Assembly: GCA_964618955.1 (NCBI GenBank)
Contig: CAZUBO010000012.1
Location: forward strand, 1-18,986
Length of the DNA: 18,986 nt
Reading direction: 5' to 3'
Origin: JAKLIH01 sp964618955
GTDB taxonomy: Bacteria; Patescibacteriota; Minisyncoccia; UBA6257; JAKLIH01
In this document: in pieces, positions 9,060 through 17,409 of the stretch
Position numbering within the stretch: position 1 is the first letter of the stretch
Layout: each line of letters begins with the position of its first letter
Notes under the pieces: generated by a model
What the model saw: the letters and a program-made list of their open reading frames with translations, nothing else
What the model was told of the DNA's origin: nothing
The model's database searches: none
Position numbers and translations under genes: made by a program

Positions 9060-9103
9060 TATTAATACTATTAATATACCAAAATTTTAAATAATTTACA
9101 AGT
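9060..9103. repeat. 44-bp direct repeat, copy A
   Basis: Identical to 10059-10102 except for one base. It ends 15 bases upstream of the pilD ATG; copy B ends 15 bases upstream of the next gene's ATG. Each copy carries a complete promoter. The two copies bracket the AbiEii-type cassette. Confidence 0.9.
9073..9101 (-). promoter_or_regulatory. Predicted pilD operon promoter (in repeat A)
   Basis: Minus strand TTGTAA (9096-9101), 17 bases, TATATT (9073-9078). The leader to the pilD ATG would be about 22 bases. The same promoter occurs in repeat B. Confidence 0.5.
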
Positions 9104-9107
9104 ATAA

Positions 9108-9138
9108 ACCAGCCAAAACACTTTGTGTTTTGGCTGGT
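9108..9138 (-). terminator. Intrinsic terminator after the nucleotidyltransferase gene
   Basis: Perfect 14-bp inverted repeat, ACCAGCCAAAACAC (9108-9121) and its complement (9125-9138), with a 3-base loop. On the minus strand it is followed by a short U-rich stretch (TTTATACTT). It lies 13 bases past the end of the gene at 9152 and just before the pilD promoter, so it separates the cassette from the pilD operon. Confidence 0.75.
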
Positions 9139-9151
9139 ATTTCAACTACCC

Positions 9152-9772
9152 TTAGCTATTCAATTTTTCTGCCTCTTTAATCAAGAATTCCTGAACCTTC
9201 TTAAATTCAACATTATTGCCATTTCTAAATTTAATTCTTTCTTTTCGAACATCCTCAAAGTATGCCAAGCTTTTTAATACTAAATTAATTCCCATTGTAG
9301 GCATTTTCTTTCTCAAATCAACTAACAAATCTTTTAAATTAAACTTTTTTAATATAAAATACAAATCAACATAATCTTTACTAGTAGATCTACTAGTAAT
9401 GGCCGAAAACTTCATACAGGCGATATCTCTAATTGATGCTATTCTTAAATATTCGGTTTCTACTAGTTTGTCAATCAATTCGTACTTATAGCTAAAAAAA
9501 CTAATTTTAATACTATCATCTATTATGCCTGTTAAAGTATTATCTTTTTCTTGTAATCATAATATCTTTTTACCAATAAATATCTTCTCGACCCTATTAA
9601 TAATATCTTTTGTATTAAAATCTTTTTCACAAAAAAAATCAAAGTCAACACTATCGCGATGGCCTAGTTGTAAAGCTAATCCTGTTCCACCGGCTAAATA
9701 AAAATCATTCTTAAATTCTTTTAAAATTGGCAAAACATTTAATCTTTTTTTATCTAAAATACTTAAAAACAT
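9152..9772 (-). CDS. Nucleotidyltransferase, AbiEii/AbiGii toxin-like
   Basis: 206 aa, with one UGA Trp at residue 72. Residues 24-47 hold the nucleotidyltransferase-fold signature (LAGGTGLALQLGHRDS then VDFDFF). It contains G-G-T-x-L-A-L and the D-x-D metal-binding pair as found in AbiEii proteins. A second conserved patch, ARxI-like then KDYVDLYFIL, follows in the C-terminal half. AbiEii toxins transfer nucleotides to an acceptor and act in abortive infection or toxin-antitoxin systems, but this short CPR-type branch is largely uncharacterised. It starts one base after the stop of the small gene upstream, its presumed partner. The pair is isolated from the pilus genes by a promoter on one side and terminators on both. 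Confidence 0.85.
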
Positions 9773-9773
9773 A

Positions 9774-10043
9774 TTAAAATCTTGTTTTTATTAAATCTTT
9801 TTTATTAATCTTAAAAACTATAGTTCAATAATTAAGTGATTTATCGTCCAATTCGCCTTTAGCGCCACATTCAATAATTACTTTCTTAATGACAGCTCTT
9901 GAATATTGTTTGAACAATCAGTCTGTTGCATCCTTATCTCCAATATTTAAAATATTCAAGATTATTCTTTCGTAATCTTCTTCTAAATTCATCTTGCTAG
10001 TATCGCTAAATCACAAATAATTTTTAATAAATTTAGGTATCAT
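9774..10043 (-). CDS. Small DUF6922-like protein, probable partner of the nucleotidyltransferase
   Basis: 89 aa. It is invisible under the standard code because three of its codons are UGA (Trp11, Trp42, Trp73). It reads MIPKFIKNYLWFSD..., then ILNIGDKDATDWLFKQYS, and ends near SLNYWTIVFKI. This resembles a family often found directly upstream of AbiEii-type genes in CPR and other bacteria (DUF6922, from memory): an N-terminal L-F-W-D-like motif, W-L-F in the middle, and N-(F/Y)-W near the end. All three recoded positions fall on those Trp. It probably acts as an antitoxin or cofactor by analogy with AbiEi, although no helix-turn-helix is obvious. It has its own promoter in repeat B, and its stop is one base from the next ATG. 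Confidence 0.75.
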
Positions 10044-10058
10044 ATATATTACTTAACA

Positions 10059-10102
10059 TATTAATACTATTAATATACCAAAAATTTAAATAATTTACAA
10101 GT
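10059..10102. repeat. 44-bp direct repeat, copy B
   Basis: The same 44 bases as 9060-9103 with one mismatch, 999 bases away. It ends 15 bases before the ATG of the small DUF6922-like gene. Confidence 0.9.
10072..10100 (-). promoter_or_regulatory. Predicted promoter of the AbiEii-type cassette (in repeat B)
   Basis: Minus strand TTGTAA (10095-10100), 17 bases, TATATT (10072-10077), identical to the pilD promoter. Toxin cassette and pilD operon may therefore share regulation. Confidence 0.5.
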
Positions 10103-10109
10103 GAATTTA

Positions 10110-10136
10110 AAAAAGAATGGTCAACCCATTCTTTTT
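10110..10136 (-). terminator. Terminator of the main pilus operon after pilA
   Basis: Inverted repeat AAAAAGAATGG (10110-10120) and its complement (10126-10136) with a 5-base loop. The minus-strand RNA ends in a run of U. It begins 9 bases after the pilA stop codon. It is nearly symmetrical and could also act on the plus strand. Confidence 0.8.
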
Positions 10137-10145
10137 AAAATTCTG

Positions 10146-10616
10146 TTATAGACTAATACAATATATTGTATCCCCTACTTCTTGTCCGCAATCAGCTCCT
10201 AACTGTTGACCATCCAAATCATCATCTAATGCTTGGTCTTTAGTCTCTAAATTAGCTCCTAAAACATATTCTTGTCCATTAGTAGCATAGAAATAGTTCT
10301 TACCCGAACTAGCTAAAGGATCCTTGGGAATCTTCGTAATATTAATTCCCGTTTCCGAACTTGTCAAAACATCAGTCAACTCATCTCAAGTTCAAGTTTC
10401 GTTAGATCCAACTACTCTAGCTGGATAAGTATTGTATTTGCTATAATACAATTCTAAAGCTGTTTGAGTACTTTTCAAATCAGTAATTCTTCTGGAATCT
10501 CTCGCCTTAGCTCTGGTACTTCCTAATCCAATCAAAATTGAAGAAGCCAATACCCCAATGATAGCAACTACCATTAACATTTCAATCAAAGTATATGCGT
10601 TTTTGTAATTTTTCAT
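10146..10616 (-). CDS. pilA: Type IV pilin, probable major pilin (PilA type)
   Basis: 156 aa, with UGA Trp at residues 75 and 77. It starts MKNYKNA|YTLIEMLMVVAIIGVLAS: a short basic leader, processing after Ala7, Glu at +5 and one long hydrophobic helix. Next come KARDSRRITDLKSTQTALELYYSKYNTYP and IPKDPL...YFYATNGQEYVLGANLE, the usual layout of small CPR and Gram-positive pilins. A Cys pair near the C-terminus (DCG...YC) could form a disulfide. It is last in the pilM-to-pilA cluster, directly before a terminator. Short length and position make it the best candidate for the main fibre subunit, although that is inference. Under the standard code it splits in two at the W-T-W motif. Confidence 0.9.
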
Positions 10617-10635
10617 AATTTTGAATTTAAAATTT

Positions 10636-11841
10636 TTAAATTGTTTGTGCTAATTGATATATTGGCAGTAATACTCCGGCAATTAAAATACCAACCAAAC
10701 CTCCTAATACTACAATTAAAATTGGTTGTAATAATTCTAATAATACACTAAAGCCTCTCTCAACTTGATTGTAATAATATACTGCAACTCTCTTTAATAA
10801 TTCGGATAATCTACCCGTACTCTCTCCAATAGCTACCATCTGAGAAACTAATGGTGGAAAATATTCTTCATACTTCTTCATTAGTTTATTTATCTGTTCT
10901 CCACTTCTAACTCCATCAGCCATTTCGCTAGCAATATTTTTAAACACATAGTTACCCGTAGCTGAACCTGATATCTCTAAAGCTTCAACTACTGAAATAC
11001 CTCCAACTAATAAAGTACTCAAAGTCTCCGAAAAACGAGACACATAGATATTCTTGTAAATATTCCCTAATATCGGCATCTTCATCATTCAGAAAGATTT
11101 TACATTCTGGCCTTCAGCACTATCGAAATAGTTCTTCGCTGCAAAAAACAAACCAACCAAAGCCAAGATCACCAAAAATCCTCAATTAATTAAAAATCTT
11201 CCAACATTAATTAATGCCATAGTTAGTATTGGTGGCTTTTTATCAAATTCTTGAAAAATATCTACCATCTGAGGAGCAATTGATATTGTAATAACCGATC
11301 CCACAACTAAGAATACTAATAAAATAAAAATTGGATAAATAGCCGCTGATCTTGCCTTCGCATCTAATTCCGCTTCATTCTCAGCATAATCAGCTAAATA
11401 ACTAAAAACTTGCTCTAGTCTACCGGAAACTTCACCGGAACGAACCATCTCAATATAGAATTTAGAAAATACATTAGTTTCGCTCATTGCTTGAGATAGC
11501 ATCAACCCGCCATCCAAACTTGAAGTTACATCAAATATCATATCTCGAACCACTACACTACTAGATTGATTTAATAATGTCTTTAAAGATTCAATCAAAG
11601 GAATCTTGGCCGATAACATAGTAGCCAACTGTCTTAAAAATATTGCTAGTTCTCTTCCCTTTACATTTTTATTCCTATAAAATATTTTATCTCATATTGA
11701 TTCTTCTTTTCTTTTCTGCAAATCAACAACAATGAATTCATAACTTTGCAATATTTGAAGAGCTAGCTCTTCCGAACGAGCATTTATCTTTCCGGTCTTC
11801 TCTTCGCCATTTTTTGTCTTTGCTCTGTAAATAAATTCCAT
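10636..11841 (-). CDS. pilC: Type IV pilus inner-membrane platform protein PilC
   Basis: 401 aa, with UGA Trp at residues 50, 220 and 251. PilC/GspF is the polytopic protein on which the PilB and PilT motors act. The N-terminal domain starts MEFIYRAKTKNGEEKTGKI, as in the family (F-x-Y-x-A-x-x-x-x-G). Two T2SSF repeats follow, about 68-190 and 270-393. Each contains the F-x-R-Q-L-A-T-M-L-x-A-x-(I/V)-P or F-S-(E/R)-T-L-S-T-L-L-x-x-G-(I/V) motif and ends in membrane helices. INVGRFLIN-W and KSF-W-MMKMP bridge the middle. It has its own likely promoter at 11867-11895 despite lying in the cluster. pilA follows 19 bases downstream. Confidence 0.95.
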
Positions 11842-11850
11842 GCTTTTGTA

Positions 11851-11867
11851 TTAATATATTAATTTAA
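11851..11867. repeat. 17-bp AT-rich repeat before pilC
   Basis: This sequence (a TTAATATATTAA palindrome plus TTTAA) is identical to 12992-13008. Both copies lie exactly 9 bases upstream of the next ATG (pilC here, pilT there). This could be a translation-enhancing leader or an operator. Confidence 0.6.
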
Positions 11868-11895
11868 GTATATCATCCTTTTAAAAAGTTAGCAA
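11867..11895 (-). promoter_or_regulatory. Predicted internal promoter for pilC-pilA
   Basis: Minus strand TTGCTA (11890-11895), 17 bases, TATACT (11867-11872), with TGA before the -10 (extended -10 form). It lies in the 55-base gap after pilT and would let PilC and pilin be made in excess of the motors. Confidence 0.55.
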
Positions 11896-11896
11896 C

Positions 11897-12982
11897 CTAA
11901 CCTAACAAATTCCTTAATTCTGAAGGATTGTTTGAATACATTTCCGCCGTCTCCATTGAAATTTCTCTCTTACGAATTAAATCAACTAATGACCTATTCA
12001 AACTAATCATACCTTCCTTTAATCCTGTTTCAATTACCAAATCAATTTGATAGATCTTATTCTCTCTAATTAAATTCCTAGCAGCAGCATTCATTAAAAG
12101 AATTTCGCAAGCTGGAATTCTTCCCCCATTGATTCTCGGCACTAATCTTTGTGATACAATACCAATTAACGACGTTGCTAATTGAGATCGAATTTGTGAT
12201 TGCTGGGACGAATCAAAGCTATCAATAATACGATCAATAGTCTGGCTAGCTGAATTTGTATGTAAAGTTGAAAATACTAAATGTCCCGTTTCTGAAGCCG
12301 TTAATGCTATAGCCATTGATTCTGGATCTCGCATTTCGCCAATCATAATTACATCTGGATCTTGACGTAATGAAGACTTCAAAGCATTATTGAAATTCAA
12401 AGTATCTTCACCAACCTCTCTTTGGCTTATCATTGCTCTATCTGGCATATAGATATATTCTATTGGATCTTCAATTGTAATAATATGTTCCATGCGATTA
12501 TGATTAATTTCGTCAATAATCGCAGCTAGAGTAGTCGTCTTACCTTGACCGGCTGGACCTACTACTAAAAAAAACCCTTGATTGTATGTTGCCAAACTAT
12601 GTAATACTGATGGCAAATTCAATTCTTCCAAAGTCTTAACTGTAACAGGAATTAAACGTAATGCAATCGATAAATATCCCTTTTGAAAGAAAATATTAAT
12701 TCTGAAACGAACTTTATCTTCTAATGAAAAAGCAAAGTCAATCTCGCGATTCTCCATCAAGAACTTTTGTTGATTTTCGTCCAGTAGCATTGAAACAAAT
12801 CCCGCAATAATCTCTGGCGTAATAATCTCTTCTTTATTAATTGCAATTAATTTTCCATCCAATCTCAATATTGGTTTTTTACCAACTCCCAAATGCAAAT
12901 CCGATGCCCCTTGCTGTGAAGCAAGAATCATTAATTCAATTAATTTCTTTGCATATTTGTCTTGATTCAATACTGGATTCAT
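11897..12982 (-). CDS. pilT: Type IV pilus retraction ATPase PilT
   Basis: 361 aa, without Trp. PilT is the hexameric ATPase that depolymerises pili for twitching and DNA uptake. The N-terminal PAS-like domain includes QGASDLHLGVGKKPILRLDG, which matches the PilT family rather than PilB. Walker A is GPAGQGKT (142-149), a variant of the usual GPTGSGKS. The Asp box is at about 168-175, Walker B is DPDVIMIGEMRD (208-219), and the His box TGHLVFSTLHTN follows. The AARNLIRE motif (300-307) is diagnostic of PilT and needed for retraction in studied species. It ends with UAG, the only UAG stop seen here. It starts 17 bases after pilB. Confidence 0.96.
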   Translation of the reverse strand: MNPVLNQDKYAKKLIELMILASQQGASDLHLGVGKKPILRLDGKLIAINKEEIITPEIIAGFVSMLLDENQQKFLMENREIDFAFSLEDKVRFRINIFFQKGYLSIALRLIPVTVKTLEELNLPSVLHSLATYNQGFFLVVGPAGQGKTTTLAAIIDEINHNRMEHIITIEDPIEYIYMPDRAMISQREVGEDTLNFNNALKSSLRQDPDVIMIGEMRDPESMAIALTASETGHLVFSTLHTNSASQTIDRIIDSFDSSQQSQIRSQLATSLIGIVSQRLVPRINGGRIPACEILLMNAAARNLIRENKIYQIDLVIETGLKEGMISLNRSLVDLIRKREISMETAEMYSNNPSELRNLLG

Positions 12983-12991
12983 ATATTTAAT

Positions 12992-13008
12992 TTAATATAT
13001 TAATTTAA
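12992..13008. repeat. 17-bp AT-rich repeat before pilT
   Basis: Exact copy of 11851-11867, again 9 bases upstream of an ATG (pilT). It overlaps the final codons and stop of pilB, so part of it is coding. Confidence 0.6.
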
Positions 13009-14763
13009 ATCTGTCTCCTTCATAATCTCCGACAAACTTGTCACTCCATTCAATACTTTAATAATACCATCTTCTCGCAAATTCAACAACCCCTGCTTTC
13101 GCATGGCTTCTTGAATTTTAGTTTCTGACATATCGGTTAAGATAATATTCTCAATCTCCTTATTCATTGATAAGACTTCAAAAATTCCAACTCTGCCCTT
13201 ATACCCTCGGCCATTACATTCGTTACATCCAGTACTATCATAAATTTTATATGGTTTTTGAATTTTTAATTTTTCCAAAACTTCTTTACTTACCAAACTC
13301 AAAGTATCTTCGATAACTTTTGTTTCCATCGCATCAGCCAATCTCTCCTTCTTACATACTGGACATAACTTCCTAACTAAACGTTGAGCCATCATCAAAT
13401 TCAAACTTGAAGGCAATAAGAATCTTTGAACATTCAAATCCACTAACCTTGGAATAACTCCCGCTGCGTTATTCGTATGTAATGTTGACAAAACTAAGTG
13501 TCCCGTCAAAGCTGCATGCACTGCTAACTCCGCCGTCTCCGTATCACGAATTTCACCAACCATAATTACGTCAGGATCTTGGCGAACAATATGTCTTAAA
13601 CCTTTAGAAAAAGTATAGCCAATCTCAGGCAAAACTTGTGATTGATTGACTCCTTCTATAGTATACTCCACTGGATCTTCTAAAGTAACCATATTAACAT
13701 CATCATGATTTAAAATTTGCAACAAAGCATATAAGGTAGTTGTCTTACCTGATCCAGTCGGACCAGTAATTAAGAACATTCCATAAGGCTTTTTGATAGC
13801 CTCCTTAACTACATTCGTCGCCATATCGTTCAACCCTAATTGCGAAATACTATATAGTCCAGTAGCTGAATCCAAAATTCTGATTGCAACCTTTTCTCCG
13901 TTATTAATTGGAAAAGTCGATACACGAAAATCAACCGGCTTTTCATCAATTATCGAACGGAATCTACCATCCTGAGGCATTCTCGTCTCATCAATCTTCA
14001 AGCTTGCCATAATTTTAATTCTGGATACAATTGGTAAATGAATTTCTAATGGTAACAATACTGAAGTATATAAATTACCATCAGCTCTAAAACGAACTCT
14101 CAAAACTTTTCTTTCTGGTTCAAAATGAACATCCGACGCCCCGATTCTAACTGCTTCAGTGATTATAATACTCAATAATTTAATTATTGGTGCTTCTTCC
14201 GCAAAATTCTTTTCAATAGTCTTTAAGTCTAATGTCTGATCACTACTCTTCTGAGCTTCTAAGAATTTTTTCAACTGTGGAGCTAGCTTTTGTTGCAATT
14301 CTTTCAAAACATTTGTCAAATTATCAGCAAAGTTGTTATAGAATCTCCAGGCCTTTTGTAAATTATTTTCGGTAGTTATAAAAATCTTTAATTTTGTTTG
14401 AGTTTGTTTAGCTACAAAATTAATTGCTTCCATCGCCTTTTCATCATCAGGATGTAGCATTGCTACATAAATATCATTTTCTTTTTTATCAAAAACAACC
14501 AGCTTGTAATTTCGAGCTGAGCTCTCTTCAATAATATTCAAAATCTCTTTTGAAATTGAATCAGTTTTATCAAAAAATTTAACTGGCAAATTTAATATTT
14601 CCCCTTTAATATTTGCCAGCTCTTCATCTTTAATAACACTATCTTCTAATAATACATCTTCCACACCCTTTCGAAACATCTTGGAATCTTCTAAAATCTG
14701 TTTCTCATCAAATTGATAGTTCTTATTCTTTAAGGCTGTAAATAAAATATTTCATTGTATCAT
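13000..14763 (-). CDS. pilB: Type IV pilus assembly ATPase PilB
   Basis: 587 aa. The start chosen is the ATG at 14763, giving MIQWNILFTALKNKN..., with Trp4 a UGA. Without recoding one would pick the ATG at 14679 and lose 28 residues. PilB/GspE powers pilus extension. The N-terminal MshEN-like domain covers roughly residues 20-140. The ATPase core has ASDVHFEP (about 209-216), Walker A GPTGSGKT (334-341), Asp box LEDPVEY, Walker B DPDVIMVGEIRD (396-407) and the TGHLVLSTLHTN His box. A four-Cys zinc site (C467, C470, C513, C516) in LCPVCKK...GCNECNGRGYKGR is diagnostic of PilB/GspE against PilT. It lies between a small membrane protein (10 bases upstream) and pilT. Confidence 0.96.
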
Positions 14764-14773
14764 AAATTAAATT

Positions 14774-15082
14774 TTAAAAAGATTTAAACGGATCTACTCT
14801 TCCTTTCTCAAAATCATTAGTAACATCGTTGTGTTTATATAATTGCCTGAAGTCTTCCCTCTGAGAAATCACATCAATATTCTTATCCAAATTCTTACTA
14901 ATGTTTTCCAATTCTCTAGTATCTTTATCTAATACTTTTTTAACATCATTTTTATCAACCTTCATTCCTAAATTTTGTTTCAAACTCAAAAATACCAAAA
15001 ACACTACTACAAAAAATATAGCCAAAACTACAAATATTGGTCCGTTATTTTTATTTCTTTGTCTTTCAATTTCAATAGCCAT
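14774..15082 (-). CDS. Small single-span membrane protein of the pilus cluster (PilP-like position)
   Basis: 102 aa. A charged cytoplasmic start (EIERQRNKNN) is followed by one membrane helix at about 14-33, then a polar segment with coiled-coil character (DVKKVLDKDTRELENISKNLDKN). The last residues, GRVDPFKSF, resemble the G-R-x-D-P-F motif of PilP lipoproteins, but there is no lipobox and the body is far shorter. It sits where pilP would lie, 13 bases after pilO and 10 before pilB. It may be a reduced PilP-like partner of PilN/PilO in a cell without an outer-membrane secretin. That is inference; I do not recognise a named family. Confidence 0.7.
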   Translation of the reverse strand: MAIEIERQRNKNNGPIFVVLAIFFVVVFLVFLSLKQNLGMKVDKNDVKKVLDKDTRELENISKNLDKNIDVISQREDFRQLYKHNDVTNDFEKGRVDPFKSF

Positions 15083-15095
15083 ATTTTGTATTTAA

Positions 15096-15671
15096 TTATT
15101 TTTGATAATATGCTTGAATCACTGCATTCGCCTCGATATATTCATTAACTATGCGTTTATTCTTCACTAACCCAATGTCTTTCACTTTCTTCATATTCAA
15201 ACTAACTACATCCATCAATCTTAACTCTTTTTCAGTCTCATTAAAAAATTCTACAATATCTTCATAAGTGCCAGTAATATTTAAACTTACTTCTGCTAAG
15301 CTATAGAGATCTGATCCTGCCTTCTTATTCTCAATATCTCTAAAGGCAACATCACTAACTCCTACACCAACTTTTCTAGCAATAGAATCTAATATTGCTA
15401 ATAAGTCTGAGAATTGAGGATTCGTAGGAATCGCTTCTACTATCTTAGAGAATTCCCCTCCTAATGTACTATACTTAGCATTCAAATCTTTAGCTAACTT
15501 TTCAAAAGTAGCTATCTCCTTTAAAGCTTCCTTCTTCTCTTGTATTAGAATTCTATTCTTCTGATATTCTGAAAAAGCTGGTAAAGTAAATTTGTTCAAA
15601 ACAAAAATCGCTACCGCCGCTACGAGTGTTATCATCAAAATTGAAACTGATTGTTTAGTTGCTTCTTTCAT
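15096..15671 (-). CDS. pilO: Type IV pilus alignment protein PilO
   Basis: 191 aa, no Trp. There is a short cytoplasmic start, one membrane helix (about 9-28), a coiled coil (about 36-72, EYQKNRILIQEKKEALKEIATFEKL), and a ferredoxin-like C-terminal domain. The last contains the PTNPQFSDLLAILDSIARKVGV segment, which matches the PilO pattern I-P-x-x-x-x-x-x-x-L-L-x-x-I-x-x-x-A. A later stretch (VSLNITGTYEDIVEFFNETEKELRLMDVVSLNM) is also typical: G-x-Y-x-x-(I/L)-x-x-F-x-x-x-(I/L)-E-x-x-x-R-(I/L). PilO pairs with PilN to link the platform to the cytoplasmic PilM ring. It begins 5 bases after pilN ends. Confidence 0.9.
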   Translation of the reverse strand: MKEATKQSVSILMITLVAAVAIFVLNKFTLPAFSEYQKNRILIQEKKEALKEIATFEKLAKDLNAKYSTLGGEFSKIVEAIPTNPQFSDLLAILDSIARKVGVGVSDVAFRDIENKKAGSDLYSLAEVSLNITGTYEDIVEFFNETEKELRLMDVVSLNMKKVKDIGLVKNKRIVNEYIEANAVIQAYYQK

Positions 15672-15676
15672 AGTTT

Positions 15677-16219
15677 TTATTTAAAAAATTTGTCTGTTAC
15701 TATTAAGTTTATAACAAAGGTAACGCTCGACTCATAATTCCTAGTATTCTTAATTGTTACATTCTCAACCCCTTCAATCAAAGAAAAAGCAAAAGCTGCC
15801 TGAGATACTACTGATAAATTCTTGGCAATCCCCCCAATCTCAATATTGTTATCTTTGACATTAGAACTTAACGAAGTAAAATATATGTCTTTATGAGTAT
15901 TATCAGCTATTGAAGTTAAGAATTCTGACGTCTTAATTTTATTTTCTAGAATAACTTTAATATTCTTTACACTCTTCTCAAAATTCAAAACTGCTTTTTG
16001 ATTTTCAACTGGAAAATTAGCTTTAGCTAATTCTACTTGATCAGCTAAAGTTTTAATCATAACTTCCTGTCTACTATTCAAAAAATCAAATCCAAATTTA
16101 ATTCCTGTAACAATGATCAATAATACAAAAACAAAAACTAACAACCCCTTTGGTCAAGTTGCTTTATCATTGTTTTGTGCCTCTCATTTTTCATTTTGTT
16201 TTTCAAAGTCAAACGCCAT
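15677..16219 (-). CDS. pilN: Type IV pilus assembly protein PilN
   Basis: 180 aa. The ATG at 16219 is chosen because the frame stays open through two UGA Trp codons (residues 12 and 22). Standard-code prediction would start at 16144 and lose the cytoplasmic tail that binds PilM. It has an N-terminal tail MAFDFEKQNEKWEAQNN, one membrane helix at about 25-44, a coiled coil, and a small alpha/beta periplasmic-type domain (FLTSIADNTHKDIYFTSLS... as in PilN/GspL). It lies between PilM and PilO, 75 bases after pilM, with a likely promoter of its own in that gap. Confidence 0.85.
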
Positions 16220-16252
16220 AAAAAATATTTTTAATTTCAATTTATTAAATAT

Positions 16253-16281
16253 AGTATAAACAATTTTTTATAAAAAAACAA
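16253..16281 (-). promoter_or_regulatory. Predicted promoter for pilN-pilO-pilB-pilT
   Basis: Minus strand TTGTTT (16276-16281), 17 bases, TATACT (16253-16258), in the 75-base gap between pilM and pilN. The -35 box and the T-rich start of the spacer closely match the pilM promoter at 17372-17400. Confidence 0.5.
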
Positions 16282-16294
16282 GGGGGTAAAGCGA

Positions 16295-17332
16295 TTATTT
16301 CATAATTAATCCACAAGCCACACTCAAACTTGACCCAATCTCCTTTATAACCGGCTCTAACTTCTTATCGAATTTAATAGTTCCTAATTCAAAAGGATTC
16401 CCTTCATATACTGGAACTTTAAAATCATTACTAAAGTATTCTGTAACTCCTGGTAAATTAGCAATACCACCAGTCAAATAAATCTTTTCAATTGGCTTGT
16501 TAGTTTTTTTAACAAAAAAATTGTATTCTCTTTGCATTTCTTGTTCAATCACTCCTAGTAAAGGAATCATTAATTTCATAACTTCTTCTTGTCCCATTGG
16601 TGGCTTCAATCCATACAATCTTTTAATTTCTTCCGCTCTTACTGGAATAATATTTAATCCGGTTGATATCACCTGAGTCAAATCTCCCCCAGCAACGTCT
16701 ACTGTCTTCATAGATTGTAATACTTGATTATCAAAAACTGATATTGTAGTAGATCTTCCACCAATATCAACTATACTCACTACTCCGCGTTCATTACCGA
16801 TCAAAGATCTAGCACTAGCCAAACTTTCTAATTCCATTTTTGCAATTCGAATTCCTAGCATCTTAGCTATCGTCATATAGCGATTTATAAATTCCTTCGG
16901 AACTGCAATTAATAATACTTTGACTTTTGAACTATCCTGATACACAATCTGTCAATCCAAAGATACTTCCGATAGTGCCATAGGAATATATTGCTTTGCT
17001 TGATAATATACAGCTCGTTCTAAATCTTTATGACTTAAAGGTGGCATTTCTAAGATATTTGTATATGTATTAAAACAAGGAATTGAGAATATCGCTTCGC
17101 GATTCTTAATATTACTTTTTTTCAATAAATCTCCTAAATATTTAGCTGTAGTCTTCTCTACTAATTTAAAATTGCTTGTTTGTATTGCTTCATTAATTCT
17201 TTCCAAATGCGCATAGTTCTCTAAAATTCCATAAGACTCCAGTTTTGGTTGTTCATTACTTGAAGACAACACTACTACTTTAATAGTGGTTGTTCCAATA
17301 TCAATTCCTAAATACTTCTTCGCAAAAAACAT
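16295..17332 (-). CDS. pilM: Type IV pilus assembly protein PilM, actin-like ATPase
   Basis: 345 aa, with one UGA Trp at residue 127. PilM is a cytoplasmic FtsA-like protein forming a ring around the motors and binding the PilN tail. The nucleotide-binding motifs are visible: KYLGIDIGTTTIKVVVLS near the N-terminus (phosphate 1), VSIVDIGGRSTTISVF at about 186-200 (phosphate 2), and YLTGGIANLPGV at about 285-296 (adenosine motif). The recoded Trp lies in EVSLDWQ, where PilM proteins usually have L-D-(W/Y)-x. Under the standard code the protein breaks in two here. It is first of the cluster and divergent from comFC. Confidence 0.94.
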
Positions 17333-17371
17333 TGTTTTTTTAATTAATCTTTTATATAATTAAACATACAT

Positions 17372-17400
17372 ATTCTAATATATTTTTAATAAAAAAACAA
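17372..17400 (-). promoter_or_regulatory. Predicted pilM promoter
   Basis: Minus strand TTGTTT (17395-17400), 17 bases, TAGAAT (17372-17377). Leader of about 33 bases. It lies in the 77-base divergent gap shared with comFC. A plus-strand -10-like TAATAT (17376-17381) is present for comFC but has a poor -35. Confidence 0.5.
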
Positions 17401-17409
17401 GAGCTAAAC

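Noticed and set aside
9060..10102. Insertion sequence or transposon between the 44-bp repeats
   Set aside because: The enclosed DNA holds no transposase or integrase and no terminal inverted repeats. It is reported instead as a repeat-flanked cassette.
13793..13975. Plus-strand open frame inside pilB
   Set aside because: It lies wholly within the ATPase core of PilB on the other strand; no independent support.
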